A stretch of DNA of 64,000 bases, from NCBI GenBank assembly GCA_016790075.1, contig JAEUPP010000039.1, forward strand, positions 1-64,000, given 5' to 3'. This document shows, one piece after another, positions 7,776 to 17,106 of the stretch (positions are counted from its first letter, which is position 1; the number at the start of each line of letters is the position of its first letter). A program made the translations under genes and the position numbers. Source of the DNA: Rhodanobacteraceae bacterium. Its GTDB lineage: Bacteria > Pseudomonadota > Gammaproteobacteria > Xanthomonadales > Rhodanobacteraceae. Under the pieces are notes generated by a model. The model ran no database searches, was not told where the DNA came from, and worked only from the letters and a program-made list of their open reading frames with translations.

Positions 7776-9545
7776 TCACGGCGGCCGGTCGGCCTGCGAC
7801 TCCGGGGCCGGCCGCATCACGTCACGCAGGGCCGCCTGCAGCCGCGCATGCACCTGCACGAAGGAACGCCAGAGAAAAGCGGCGAGCGCGGCAGCCACAA
7901 GCAGCAGAACGATCAGCACGCCACGGGATGGCAGTATGGCCGAGCCCAGCGCCATGACGAGCAGGGCGAGCATGACGAGCACAGCCAGGGGAATCATCTT
8001 CCCCAGCACACGGCGCAGCGCATAGGTACGTGCCCCCGCTACGCCGTCGCGAATGCCAAGCTCGGCAAGCACCATGCCCAATGCGTCAGCCTTGCGATAG
8101 GCGGCTATCAGCATGGGCATTGACAGGAATAGCGCCAGCGACCAGAGCAGGCTGCGTCGCAACGTCTCGCCCGCCGTCCACTGCGGCAGCCACTCGAGCA
8201 TGCGCGGCTTGAGCCAGGCCGCAGCAAGGAACACCGCAACGACCAATGCCATATTGATGGCGATATGCAGTACCAGACGGCGCAACATTTGTGCAATTGC
8301 CGCATTTTCATCTTCAGGCTTGAGTCCGGCGATCCAATGCTGATAGGCAATCATCAGGGCGCGCACCTTGCGCGGCAGCAGCGCATCCGTTCGTTCGGCG
8401 ATACGGTCGGAAGAACGCATGAGATATGGGGTCGCGAATGCCGTCAGCACCGAGGCCGCTACCGCGATCGGATACAGAAAGTCACTGGTCACACCGCTGG
8501 CCAGCCCTACTCCGGCAATGACGAAGGAGAATTCACCGATCTGCGCCAGGCCCAGTCCCGCGCGCAACGCGGTGCGCCCGTCATTGCCGGCGATCACGCC
8601 ACCAAAGGTGACTGCCAGCGTCTTTCCTACGACTACAGCAGCGGCGACCAGCACCACCGGTACGATGTAGTGGATCAGCAGAGCGGGATCAATCAGCATG
8701 CCGATGGCGACGAAGAACAGCGCGCCAAACATGTCGCGTACGGGCTCGATCAAATGTTCAACGCGCTTGACGGCCTTGGCTTCCGCGACAATGGCGCCTG
8801 CCACAAAACCACCTAGCGCGACACTGAAACCGGCCGCCTCCGCCAGCAGCGCAGCACCAAAACAAATGCCGAGCGAAGTGACCAGCAGCATTTCGCTACG
8901 CCCTGATGCAGCGACGTAGTCCACCAGGCGCGGCAACCACAGCAGGCCCAACACCAGTGCGACGACGACAAACAGGCCCAACCGCCCCAGGGTCGCCAGC
9001 GCACGTCCGGGCTCCACCGCACCGCTGATGGCGATACCAGACAGCACGGCAATCAGCAAGATCGCCAGCACGTCTTCGACGACAAGTATGCCGAACACCA
9101 GCCGTGCGAAACGCTCCTGCCGCTGCCCGGCCTCATGCAGCCCGCGCAATACGAGCATGGTCGAGGAAATCGCCATCATCGCACCGAGAAACAGGGCATC
9201 CATGGTGCGCCAGCCGAACCAGCGTCCGAGCTCGTAGCCGGCCCACAGCATCAGCGTTACTTCGACGCCGGTCGCGACCAATGCGGCGACACCAACCTCG
9301 CGCAGCCGGCGCAAACTGAACTCCAGCCCCAGGGAAAACATCAGCAGCACGACACCAAGATCGGCGAAACCGCGGGTTGTGTCCTCATTCGTGATCAGCG
9401 CGAGCGGCGTGTGCGGACCGATGAGAACACCGGCCAGTATGTAACCCAGCACCACGGGCTGGCGCAGGCGATGAAAGATCAAGGTCGTGCAACCAGCCAC
9501 GACCATGATGACGGCGAGATCCTTCAGGAATTCGATTCCGTGCAT
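7776..9545 (-). CDS. CPA2-family monovalent cation/proton antiporter
   Basis: A 589-residue inner-membrane protein of the KefB/KefC/Na+-H+ exchanger (CPA2) family. Typical family segments are VVLGYILAGVLIGPHTPLAL, FADLGVVLLMFSLGLEFSL, AISSTMLVLRGL, LVFGILVVEDVLAILLI and AGLGLAQIGEFSFVIAGVGL. The core of roughly 12 helices covers residues 5–390. Instead of the usual C-terminal RCK/TrkA-N domain, the last 170 residues hold three to four further hydrophobic helices and a short cytoplasmic tail rich in Arg and Pro. Without an RCK domain, nucleotide or glutathione gating is unlikely, and the transported ion (K+ or Na+) cannot be told from sequence. The gene reads towards gcvP; the ~200 bp between its stop and the riboswitch hold no gene. 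Confidence 0.88.
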   Translation of the reverse strand: MHGIEFLKDLAVIMVVAGCTTLIFHRLRQPVVLGYILAGVLIGPHTPLALITNEDTTRGFADLGVVLLMFSLGLEFSLRRLREVGVAALVATGVEVTLMLWAGYELGRWFGWRTMDALFLGAMMAISSTMLVLRGLHEAGQRQERFARLVFGILVVEDVLAILLIAVLSGIAISGAVEPGRALATLGRLGLFVVVALVLGLLWLPRLVDYVAASGRSEMLLVTSLGICFGAALLAEAAGFSVALGGFVAGAIVAEAKAVKRVEHLIEPVRDMFGALFFVAIGMLIDPALLIHYIVPVVLVAAAVVVGKTLAVTFGGVIAGNDGRTALRAGLGLAQIGEFSFVIAGVGLASGVTSDFLYPIAVAASVLTAFATPYLMRSSDRIAERTDALLPRKVRALMIAYQHWIAGLKPEDENAAIAQMLRRLVLHIAINMALVVAVFLAAAWLKPRMLEWLPQWTAGETLRRSLLWSLALFLSMPMLIAAYRKADALGMVLAELGIRDGVAGARTYALRRVLGKMIPLAVLVMLALLVMALGSAILPSRGVLIVLLLVAAALAAFLWRSFVQVHARLQAALRDVMRPAPESQADRPP

Positions 9546-9626
9546 GTCTGCGTATTAACCCGCCTGACACGGTGAACACAATATTGATCGCATCGACGCT
9601 GGTGGAAAAAAATTTCGTCCAAGGGG

Positions 9627-9655
9627 TTGACGCTGACGGGCTCGCTCCCTAAGAT
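9627..9655 (+). promoter_or_regulatory. sigma70 promoter of the tRNA operon
   Basis: TTGACG (9627–9632) and TAAGAT (9650–9655) are separated by exactly 17 bases. The sequence after the -10 box (TCCGCTCCTC) is GC-rich, as expected of a stringent-type discriminator. The first tRNA begins 17 bases downstream of the -10 box. Confidence 0.82.
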
Positions 9656-9672
9656 TCCGCTCCTCTCGACGG

Positions 9673-9748
<76 letters not shown>

Positions 9749-9801
9749 CCGTCGTACGAACAAACATGCTTTTCGGTTTCAAGTAAAGGTTTGAAGGTTA
9801 C

Positions 9802-9877
9802 GTCCCCATCGTCTAGAGGCCTAGGACATTACCCTTTCACGGTAGCGACCGGGGTTCGAATCCCCGTGGGGACGCCA
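9802..9877 (+). tRNA. tRNA-Glu (TTC)
   Basis: A 76-nt cloverleaf starting GTCCCCATCGTCTAGAGGCC, the standard bacterial tRNA-Glu 5' part. Anticodon loop CTTTCAC gives TTC, the T-arm is GGGGTTCGAATCCCC, and CCA is encoded. Middle gene of the operon. Confidence 0.97.
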
Positions 9878-9959
9878 ATCAAAAAGGAACGCAGGATGTG
9901 TTCCGCTCCAAAGTGAAAGTTGGAGCAAAAGCAACAAACGGACATTTGTTGTAAATCAT

Positions 9960-10036
9960 GGAGTGGTAGTTCAGTCGGTTAGAATATCGGCCTGTCACGC
10001 CGAGGGTCGCGGGTTCGAGTCCCGTCCACTCCGCCA
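9960..10036 (+). tRNA. tRNA-Asp (GTC)
   Basis: A 77-nt cloverleaf. GGAGTGG pairs with CCACTCC, the D-arm is TAGTTCAGTCGGTTAGAATA, the loop CTGTCAC carries anticodon GTC, the T-arm is GCGGGTTCGAGTCCCGT, and CCA is encoded. Last tRNA of the operon, followed directly by a terminator. Confidence 0.97.
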
Positions 10037-10041
10037 GCTGG

Positions 10042-10073
10042 ACAAAAAGCCCGCCCAAGTGCGGGTTTTTTGT
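10042..10073 (+). terminator. rho-independent terminator after the tRNA operon
   Basis: ACAAAAAG, then CCCGC, a 6-nt loop (CCAAGT), GCGGG and TTTTTTGT. The A-tract on the left and the T-tract on the right let it work in both directions, so it probably also ends the DUF1249 transcript, which converges from the right. Confidence 0.88.
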
Positions 10074-10112
10074 TGTCTTCGTTTCCGGCACATGCACACA
10101 TCCGGCCCCGGT

Positions 10113-10610
10113 CTAAGCATGCCGCCGCCGCAGGGGCGTAAAGCTGTCGGGCGGCAGCCTGCGCAAGGTACCTACCGAATGCCCCTGCTCGCCAAGGTAT
10201 TCCAGCCAGCGGGTCAGAAATGCATTCATGCGCAGCCGGTGCTGAAACACGGTCGGCGCCGGTGGATACGGACCGAGCACATCAATCAGGTGCCGCCCCG
10301 GATGGCAATGTGTGGCCTCTGCCATGCGCGCATCCTGATAAAGCCGCAGCCAGGCCGACGGCGCGAGCTCGCTCTCGCGGCTTTGGCGCAATACATAGTT
10401 AAGACGCAGCTCGACCGTATAGCGATGCTGTTCGATCAGGTCCAGACGCACATCAAGGCCATCATCAATCGACGACAGATAGCTGCCGGGCTCCAACCGC
10501 TGCGGTGCGAACAGGCGCACAAGGCGCGCATGGTTTTCCGCGTAGAGCCCCATCAGGTAGGCAAAGCGACCTGAGAACAATTTTGGCGGTTTGTCGAGGA
10601 CGCTGCTCAT
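10113..10610 (-). CDS. DUF1249 family protein (YqiB-like)
   Basis: A 165-residue cytoplasmic protein of the DUF1249 family, to which E. coli YqiB belongs; no biochemical role is established. Recognisable features are FAYLMGLYAENHARLVRLFA near the N-terminus, a central strand-rich part (LDVRLDLIEQHRYTVELRL) and DARMAEATHCHPGRHL. The start is the Met of MSSVLDKPPKLFSG at 10610; an in-frame Met further upstream gives an unlikely N-terminal extension. It lies 121 bp downstream of ppsR on the same strand and may be co-transcribed with it. A bidirectional terminator follows. Confidence 0.85.
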   Translation of the reverse strand: MSSVLDKPPKLFSGRFAYLMGLYAENHARLVRLFAPQRLEPGSYLSSIDDGLDVRLDLIEQHRYTVELRLNYVLRQSRESELAPSAWLRLYQDARMAEATHCHPGRHLIDVLGPYPPAPTVFQHRLRMNAFLTRWLEYLGEQGHSVGTLRRLPPDSFTPLRRRHA

Positions 10611-10731
10611 GTGGCCGATCATAGCAGCGGGCGACAACACCACCAGACTGCCCCTGAGCACCGCAGACTGCTACGATGGAGTTCCAGCGCGGTGCCATTT
10701 CCTGGCGATTTCTTGCGCTTTTCGTACACGT

Positions 10732-11547
10732 TCAGAACATGTGCTTTTCGATGCCGAGCGCCGAAAGGATCTTGCTGGCAATTTCCTCGATCGAGGTGTG
10801 AGTCGTGTTCTGCACCGGAATGTTCTCGCGACGGAACAGTTTGTCCGCCTGGCCCAGTTCCCAGCGGCATTGCTCAAGCGTTGCATAGCGGCTATTCGGA
10901 CGCCGGTTCTCGCGCACCTGGGCCAGGCGCTGCGCGTCGATGGTCAGCCCGTAGAGGCGATGACGGTACGGCCGCAGCCGCGCCGGCAATTCCATTTTCT
11001 CGAGATCATCATCGGTCAGCGGATAGTTGGCCGCCTTCACGCCGTAGTGCAGCGCCATATAAAGGCAAGTCGGCGTCTTGCCCGAACGCGATACGCCGAC
11101 AAGGATCATTTCAGCATCGGCATAGTTCGTCGACACGCCATCGTCGTGCGACAGGGCGTAGTTGGTCGCATTGATGCGCGCCTCGTATTCGGCAAAGTTG
11201 ACCAGGCCGTGCGCCTTGTTCACATGCCGCGACCGCAGGGTGCCAAGCTCCTGTTCCAGCGGGCCTATGAACGGCGCGAACACATCGACCATCAATGCGC
11301 CGCTGCCGGCCAGCACTTCAGTCAGCGCCGGATCGACCACCGTATTGATGACGATTGGCCGCTGGCCAGTCTGTGCATGACAGGTCTTGATGCGGATCGC
11401 CGCCGCCTGCGCCTTGTCCTCGTCATCGACGAAAGGAATACGGAAGGTGTCGAAATCGATACCGTCAAATTGCGTCAGCACCGAATGCCCTATGGTCTCG
11501 GCGGTAATGCCGGTGCCATCGGAGACAAAGTAAATCGTTCTACGCAT
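10732..11547 (-). CDS. ppsR: PEP synthase regulatory protein (kinase/pyrophosphorylase)
   Basis: PSRP (DUF299 family) switches phosphoenolpyruvate synthase off by ADP-dependent phosphorylation of a threonine and on again by phosphate-dependent removal. The 271-residue length is normal. The protein starts MRRTIYFVSDGTGITAETIG, the family signature, and carries the P-loop ILVGVSRSGKTPTCLYM near residue 150. The start at 11547 is set by this signature; the frame stays open upstream only because of GC bias. It is divergently transcribed from its target ppsA across about 350 bp, which fits its role and supports both annotations. Confidence 0.95.
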   Translation of the reverse strand: MRRTIYFVSDGTGITAETIGHSVLTQFDGIDFDTFRIPFVDDEDKAQAAAIRIKTCHAQTGQRPIVINTVVDPALTEVLAGSGALMVDVFAPFIGPLEQELGTLRSRHVNKAHGLVNFAEYEARINATNYALSHDDGVSTNYADAEMILVGVSRSGKTPTCLYMALHYGVKAANYPLTDDDLEKMELPARLRPYRHRLYGLTIDAQRLAQVRENRRPNSRYATLEQCRWELGQADKLFRRENIPVQNTTHTSIEEIASKILSALGIEKHMF

Positions 11548-11897
11548 GAGATGCCCAGGAACGGAAGACCGCGCAAGCGTACGCGATGCCGCGGACGATT
11601 GGGGAAACGGGATACTCGGCGCAGCGAAGGAAACCCGCTTCCAATGCTGATGGCTTTGCCTGCCGACTCGATTTCTGATCGCCGGTTTGCGTCCGCGCCC
11701 TGCATTACTGCAGCGCACAACTTGTTTCGGCGGGCGCGAACCCGGAAAATTGCCCGTCTTTTCGACGCCGACGCCCGTCGGCGTACCTGGCGTGCACCCG
11801 CCCCGCTGCGCAGCCCTGACCGGTTGCGCCCGAGGTTGGCCGCGATGGGTTGCGCAGGGCCTGGTGTCGCACCCCTTCTGCAATCCGGAGACTTACC
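11548..11897. other. divergent ppsR/ppsA intergenic region
   Basis: 350 bases containing the control regions of both genes. I see no convincing protein gene or structured RNA, and no strong -35/-10 pair stands out by eye in either direction. The only clear element is GGAG at 11886–11889, the ribosome site for ppsA. Confidence 0.55.
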
Positions 11898-14264
11898 TTG
11901 AGTGACCTGGTGCTTTGGCTGGACAACCTGCGGCTTTCCGATCTCGGCAAAGTCGGCGGCAAGAATTCGTCGCTCGGCGAAATGATCGGCAATCTGTCCA
12001 AGCTCGGCGTCTCCGTACCCGGCGGCTTCGCAACGACTGCCCACGCATTTCAGCAATTCATCGCCCAAAGCGGCCTGGCCGATCGTATCCAGCAGCGCCT
12101 GGCGACGCTGGACGTAGAAAACGTGGACGAGCTGACGCGTGCCGGTGCCGAAATCCGTAGCTGGGTCGTCGAAACGCCGCTGCTGCCGGAATTCGACCGC
12201 GAAGTTCGCGACGCGTACAGCAAACTCTGCCACGATGCCGGCGGCACCGATGTATCCGTCGCCGTACGCTCGTCCGCAACCGCCGAGGACCTGCCTGACG
12301 CTTCCTTCGCCGGCCAGCAGGAAACCTTCCTCAACGTGACTGGTGCCGACGACGTCGTACACAAGGTCAAGGAAGTGTTCGCATCGCTGTACAACGATCG
12401 CGCTATCGCCTATCGCGTACACCACGGATTCAAGCACGAAGACGTGTTTCTCTCCGCTGGCGTCCAGTTGATGGTGCGTTCCGATGTCGGCGCTTCGGGC
12501 GTGCTGTTTACGCTCGATACCGAATCTGGTTTCCGCGACGTCGTGTTCGTGACCGGCAGCTATGGCCTGGGCGAAATGGTGGTACAGGGCGCGGTCAACC
12601 CGGACGAGTTCTATGTCTACAAGCCCACGCTGAAACAGAATCGCCCGGCCATCCTGCGCCGGCAGACCGGCGCCAAGCAGCAGCGCATGGTCTATTCCAA
12701 CCATCCAGGCGAGCGCGTCCGCATCGAAGAAACACCGGCCGCTGAGCGGATTCGCTACTGCATCAACGACGCCGATGTGCACGAACTCGCCAAACAGTCG
12801 CTGGTGATCGAGCAGCATTACGGCCGGCCTATGGATATCGAATGGGCCAAGGACGGCATCACCGGCAAGCTCTACATCGTGCAGGCGCGCCCGGAAACAG
12901 TGAAATCGCGCGCGCGCGCAGCACAGATCGAACGCTTCCAGCTCAGGGACCGCAGCACCGTGCTGACCGAAGGCCGTGCAATCGGACAGAAAATCGGCGC
13001 AGGCACGGCGCGCGTGATCCGTTCGCTCGCTGACATGAACCGGGTACAGCCTGGTGATGTACTCGTGGCCGATATGACCGATCCCGACTGGGAACCGGTA
13101 ATGAAGCGTGCCGCCGCGATCGTGACCAATCGCGGCGGCCGTACCTGTCATGCGGCAATCATCGCGCGCGAGCTGGGCGTTCCCGCGGTAGTCGGCTGCG
13201 GCAATGCGCTCGACACCATTCCCGACGGCGCCGAAGTCACCGTGTCCTGCGCCGAAGGCGATACCGGCCTGATCTATGACCGCAAGCTTGAATTCGACCG
13301 TATCACCGCCGATCTCGACGCGATGCCACCGGCGCCGCTGAAGATCATGATGAACGTCGCCAACCCCGAGCGCGCCTTCGACTTCGCGATGCTGCCGAAC
13401 GCCGGTGTCGGTCTCGCGCGTCTGGAGATGATCATCAACAGCCATATCGGGCTGCATCCCAAGGCGCTGCTCGAATACTCGCGCCAGGACGCGGAGACGC
13501 GGCGCAAGATCGACGCCCGCACCAACGGCGCCGATCCGGTCGAGTTCTATGTCGACCGCCTGGCCGAGGGCATCGCGACCATCACCGCAGCGTTTGCGCC
13601 CAACCCGGTCATCGTGCGCCTGTCGGACTTCAAATCCAATGAATACGCCAATCTGATCGGCGGTGCGCGCTACGAGCCGCATGAAGAGAACCCGATGATC
13701 GGTTTCCGCGGCGCGGCACGCTATGTCGACCCGTCGTTCCGCGACTGCTTTGCGCTGGAATGCCGCGCAATGAAGCGCGTGCGCGAAGACATGGGCCTGA
13801 GCAACGCCTGGGTCATGATTCCATTCGTGCGCACGCTCGAAGAAGGCCGCAAGGTCATCGAAGTGCTGGCCGAGAACGGTCTCAGGCGCGGCGAAAACGG
13901 CCTCAAGCTGATCATGATGTGCGAACTGCCGTCGAACGCCTTGCTGGCCGACGAATTCCTTGAAATTTTCGACGGTTTTTCAATTGGATCCAACGACCTT
14001 ACCCAGCTCACGTTGGGCCTGGACCGGGATTCAGCCATCGTTTCGCACCTGTTCGACGAGCGCAATCCAGCAGTGAAGAAGCTGCTGTCGCTGGCGATTC
14101 AGACCGCCAAGGCCAAGGGCAAATACATAGGCATCTGCGGCCAGGGCCCGTCCGACCACCCTGACCTCGCCCAGTGGCTTATGGACCAGGGCATAGAATC
14201 GGTGTCGCTGAACCCGGATACGGTAGTGGATACCTGGCTCAAGCTGGCCAAGGCCAAGGGCTAA
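11898..14264 (+). CDS. ppsA: phosphoenolpyruvate synthase
   Basis: Converts pyruvate plus ATP to phosphoenolpyruvate, AMP and phosphate, the entry to gluconeogenesis from pyruvate. The 788-residue length matches the family. It has the N-terminal nucleotide-binding domain ([32 protein letters not shown]), the swivelling His domain with [20 protein letters not shown] (catalytic His near residue 418, regulatory Thr two residues before it) and the C-terminal TIM barrel ([33 protein letters not shown]). I chose a TTG start at 11898 because GGAG sits 8 bases upstream and the protein then begins [20 protein letters not shown], where the family begins. Control by the adjacent ppsR product is expected. 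Confidence 0.96.
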   Translation: MSDLVLWLDNLRLSDLGKVGGKNSSLGEMIGNLSKLGVSVPGGFATTAHAFQQFIAQSGLADRIQQRLATLDVENVDELTRAGAEIRSWVVETPLLPEFDREVRDAYSKLCHDAGGTDVSVAVRSSATAEDLPDASFAGQQETFLNVTGADDVVHKVKEVFASLYNDRAIAYRVHHGFKHEDVFLSAGVQLMVRSDVGASGVLFTLDTESGFRDVVFVTGSYGLGEMVVQGAVNPDEFYVYKPTLKQNRPAILRRQTGAKQQRMVYSNHPGERVRIEETPAAERIRYCINDADVHELAKQSLVIEQHYGRPMDIEWAKDGITGKLYIVQARPETVKSRARAAQIERFQLRDRSTVLTEGRAIGQKIGAGTARVIRSLADMNRVQPGDVLVADMTDPDWEPVMKRAAAIVTNRGGRTCHAAIIARELGVPAVVGCGNALDTIPDGAEVTVSCAEGDTGLIYDRKLEFDRITADLDAMPPAPLKIMMNVANPERAFDFAMLPNAGVGLARLEMIINSHIGLHPKALLEYSRQDAETRRKIDARTNGADPVEFYVDRLAEGIATITAAFAPNPVIVRLSDFKSNEYANLIGGARYEPHEENPMIGFRGAARYVDPSFRDCFALECRAMKRVREDMGLSNAWVMIPFVRTLEEGRKVIEVLAENGLRRGENGLKLIMMCELPSNALLADEFLEIFDGFSIGSNDLTQLTLGLDRDSAIVSHLFDERNPAVKKLLSLAIQTAKAKGKYIGICGQGPSDHPDLAQWLMDQGIESVSLNPDTVVDTWLKLAKAKG

Positions 14265-14366
14265 CAAGCAACGCAGGCGCTTGGGGACGTATCGCCGCCA
14301 GCAGCTTTGGCGATCCCGTCCTCACGCTCTGCGCCGCATCCTGTGCGATCACGAGCGACTACCGCC

Positions 14367-14822
14367 ATGCGCCTCTGGGTCGATGCCGACGCCTGCCCCA
14401 ATGTGATCAAGGACATTCTCTTCCGCGCTGCCGATCGTGTCGGCGTGGAGACGATACTGGTTGCCAACCAATACATCCGCACACCGCCGTCCGCGCACAT
14501 TCGCTCACTGCAGGTACCTGGCGGATTTGACGCGGCGGATGCGCTGATCGCCGAGCGCGTCGAGCGCGACGATCTCGTCATTACCGCCGACATCCCGCTG
14601 GCGGCCAAGGTCGTGGCAAAAGGCGCGCTGGCGCTTAATCCACGCGGTGAGCTCTACACCGCCGACAGCATCGCGCAGCGCTTGAGTCTGCGTAATTTCA
14701 TGGACGAACTGCGCGGCGCCGGTATCGATACCGGCGGCCCCGCTACGCTGCATGCGCGCGACCGGCAGGCCTTCGCAAACCAGCTTGACCGGGTGCTGGC
14801 ACAGCGAGCACCCAAACCCTGA
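14367..14822 (+). CDS. UPF0178 / YaiI family protein
   Basis: A 151-residue protein of the YaiI/YqxD (UPF0178) family, which has a PIN-like fold; no function is established. Signature segments are [20 protein letters not shown] at the N-terminus, [20 protein letters not shown] in the middle and [12 protein letters not shown] near the end. The conserved aspartates DAD and TADIP suit a metal-binding nuclease-like pocket, but this is inference. The start is the Met of the signature at 14367. It follows ppsA by about 100 bp on the same strand. Confidence 0.88.
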   Translation: MRLWVDADACPNVIKDILFRAADRVGVETILVANQYIRTPPSAHIRSLQVPGGFDAADALIAERVERDDLVITADIPLAAKVVAKGALALNPRGELYTADSIAQRLSLRNFMDELRGAGIDTGGPATLHARDRQAFANQLDRVLAQRAPKP

Positions 14823-14882
14823 GACAGCAATGCGCCAATCCTGCCGCGCGCAATCACCTGTTGCAGCAGCCCGGCACGGGCG

Positions 14883-17009
14883 TTATTCAAACCGGCTCCT
14901 GAAGATCACGTCTGATGGCGGTGTTGCGCTGGTGGGGTCGCCCAGCGCATAGGTATTGCCGCCAAAGGTCACCGTGAAATTACCTGGTGCGGCCAACGGC
15001 AGGTAGTAGACGATTTCGACTTCCATACTGCCGCCCGGTGGGAGTGAATTCCAGCTTGAGGACAGCCGTGCGCGATGGAAGTCGCCATCGAGGCCACCGA
15101 TGTTGTTGCCCGTATGCCCGCTCGATACGACGCTCAGGGTCGCACCGGACCAGTTGATCCAGTTCGCCGGCGCGGCGGTAGACAGATCGAATTCGAACAA
15201 CGCACCAGCCGGTATCGTAGTCGTTGAGTTATTGACGATTTTCAATTTTGGTGAGATCGGATAATTGTTATCACCAAGATCGAACGCGCTGACGGTAACG
15301 GTTGCAGCGAGGGTGCCGGCTACCGCCGGTGTGGCGAAACGGCGATTGCCATATGGCGCAGCCGACTGGAAACGCTGGTGGTAGACATCGGTCAGGGTCG
15401 TGCCCATAAACCACTCGCCCAGACCCCCGCGCCGATCCGGATGCCAGGCGTAGTCGCCCGCAAGCTCCCAGATCATCACGCCGCCTATACCTTTGCTCGC
15501 GATGTAGTCGGCCTTGGTCGTGCTCGACTGCTCGTCCTCTGTCGAAAGGTATACATTTTTCTGCGCATTCCAGAGCCAGGGAGCGACCAGGGTCGCGTCG
15601 TAGTGGCGCGTATAGGTGCCGGTCAGTGCATCCTGGGGGTCGTTGACCGGATCCAGGCCATAAGCGGCGAGGTAAGTCGGCAATATGCCCTGCTGCAGAT
15701 TTTTCGCATGCCACATGGGGTTCGAGCCGGCGGGTACCTCCGCCTGAAGTTCAGTGTCATGCCAAAGATTGTCGATACCGACGGCGCCCTGACCGCAACG
15801 TGTCAGCCCGATGGGGCAACCGCTGGTCTGCAGCGACGTGCCCCAGAGCCCGTTCGTACCACCGCTGACATTGCGCCAGCCGCGTGTGTAGTACGGCACG
15901 CCGATATTGATGCGGCCGGCCGGGACCGCGCCACGGAAGTAGTGATAAGCCCAGTCGGTGTTGAGGTAGCCGATAGCCCCGTACTGCGGCGTGGTATAGA
16001 CGTTCCAGCGCACAAGCTCGGCGTCGCGGCCATCGTCGTAAAGCGCTGCATTCGGGCCGACGAATTCGTTCCAGGCGCCATGCAGGTCATACGTCATCAG
16101 GTTGACGTAGTCGAGGTACTGCACGACCTGGTAGGTCTCCATGCCACGCAGCAGATAGCCGGAAGCCGGCGCGGCGACCGTCAGCAGATAGTACTTGCCA
16201 TCCTGCGCCGCAGCGGCGTCAAGCTTTTCGCGCAAGGTCTTCATCAGCGCCACATAGCCCTGCATCAGCGCGGCGCGGCGCGGATTTGCGATGTTCCAGT
16301 CCAGTGGATTGCCCGCGTCGTTCATCGATGTCGCATATTCGTAGTCGACATCGACACCGTTGAAACCGAAGCGGCGCACAAAAGCGACGGCCGAGTCAGC
16401 AAATGTATTGATCGCTGCCTGATTGACCTGATTGCCGGCCGTCACCGTCATCGCATAGAAACCGCCGCTTGCTACGCGCGTACCATTCGCGTCGAAATAA
16501 CCGCCAGTTTCGGCCCAGCCGCCGACCGAGACCAGAGTCTTCACATGCGGGTACTGCTTCTTGAACTTGTTTAAAAGATTGAAATGCCCCTTGTAGCTGT
16601 ACTCCGGATCCATCTCGGCACCGGCTACACCGGGCCACTGCAGGCCGGTCGCAGGGTTCTGCGGGTCGCTTTCGTTGCCCACCGACAGCCGATTGGCATC
16701 GTCAACATGCGCAAACGCGTAGTTGATATGGGTGATCTTGCTCCAGGGGATATTGTTGGCGAGAAACCGCGGCGAACCATCGACGCCGGTACGCCAGCCG
16801 GTGAAGTAGCCAATGATGCGGCGGGCGCGGCCGCCCATGCGCTCGCGGCCGTCGTTGTCATAGGCAAGGCAGTACGGCGTAGCAACGCCTGCGCTAGGCT
16901 GCATGCCGTCGGGTCGGCAAGCAGACTGCTGGGCAAGCGCGGCACCTGACGACAGGCCGGCGAACACCGGCAGCAGCGCGATAGCGAAGCGGATCAGACG
17001 AGGCATCAT
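14883..17009 (-). CDS. secreted GH18 chitinase with C-terminal accessory module
   Basis: A 708-residue exported enzyme: signal peptide at residues 1–26 ending SGAALA, then a GH18 barrel (RRIIGYFTGWRTG to GGVMIWELAGDYAWHP, about residues 65–520). The catalytic motif reads FNGVDVDYEYA near residue 220, matching the DxxDxDxE signature, so it should hydrolyse chitin or GlcNAc polymers outside the cell. Other barrel strands are visible: VKTLVSVGGWAETGG, LDYVNLMTYDLHGAW and INIGVPYYTRGW. Residues 560–690 form a beta-rich Asn/Ser/Thr domain that may bind polysaccharide. The last residues, DVIFRSRFE, match the ending of two other secreted proteins here. It follows a second chitinase gene by 97 bp and is probably co-transcribed. 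Confidence 0.93.
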   Translation of the reverse strand: MMPRLIRFAIALLPVFAGLSSGAALAQQSACRPDGMQPSAGVATPYCLAYDNDGRERMGGRARRIIGYFTGWRTGVDGSPRFLANNIPWSKITHINYAFAHVDDANRLSVGNESDPQNPATGLQWPGVAGAEMDPEYSYKGHFNLLNKFKKQYPHVKTLVSVGGWAETGGYFDANGTRVASGGFYAMTVTAGNQVNQAAINTFADSAVAFVRRFGFNGVDVDYEYATSMNDAGNPLDWNIANPRRAALMQGYVALMKTLREKLDAAAAQDGKYYLLTVAAPASGYLLRGMETYQVVQYLDYVNLMTYDLHGAWNEFVGPNAALYDDGRDAELVRWNVYTTPQYGAIGYLNTDWAYHYFRGAVPAGRINIGVPYYTRGWRNVSGGTNGLWGTSLQTSGCPIGLTRCGQGAVGIDNLWHDTELQAEVPAGSNPMWHAKNLQQGILPTYLAAYGLDPVNDPQDALTGTYTRHYDATLVAPWLWNAQKNVYLSTEDEQSSTTKADYIASKGIGGVMIWELAGDYAWHPDRRGGLGEWFMGTTLTDVYHQRFQSAAPYGNRRFATPAVAGTLAATVTVSAFDLGDNNYPISPKLKIVNNSTTTIPAGALFEFDLSTAAPANWINWSGATLSVVSSGHTGNNIGGLDGDFHRARLSSSWNSLPPGGSMEVEIVYYLPLAAPGNFTVTFGGNTYALGDPTSATPPSDVIFRSRFE

Positions 17010-17106
17010 GGGTTCTCACTGACAGTTCGGCGAGCCAATCGCCGCCGCGGCCTGCCGCGACGACGCCTGAAATTACACGCGGTTTTTCAACAGAAGCGGT
17101 GCCGCC

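Noticed and set aside
11490-13682. A 730-codon minus-strand frame opposite ppsA
   Set aside because: Same antisense shadow effect; ppsA motifs on the plus strand are unambiguous.
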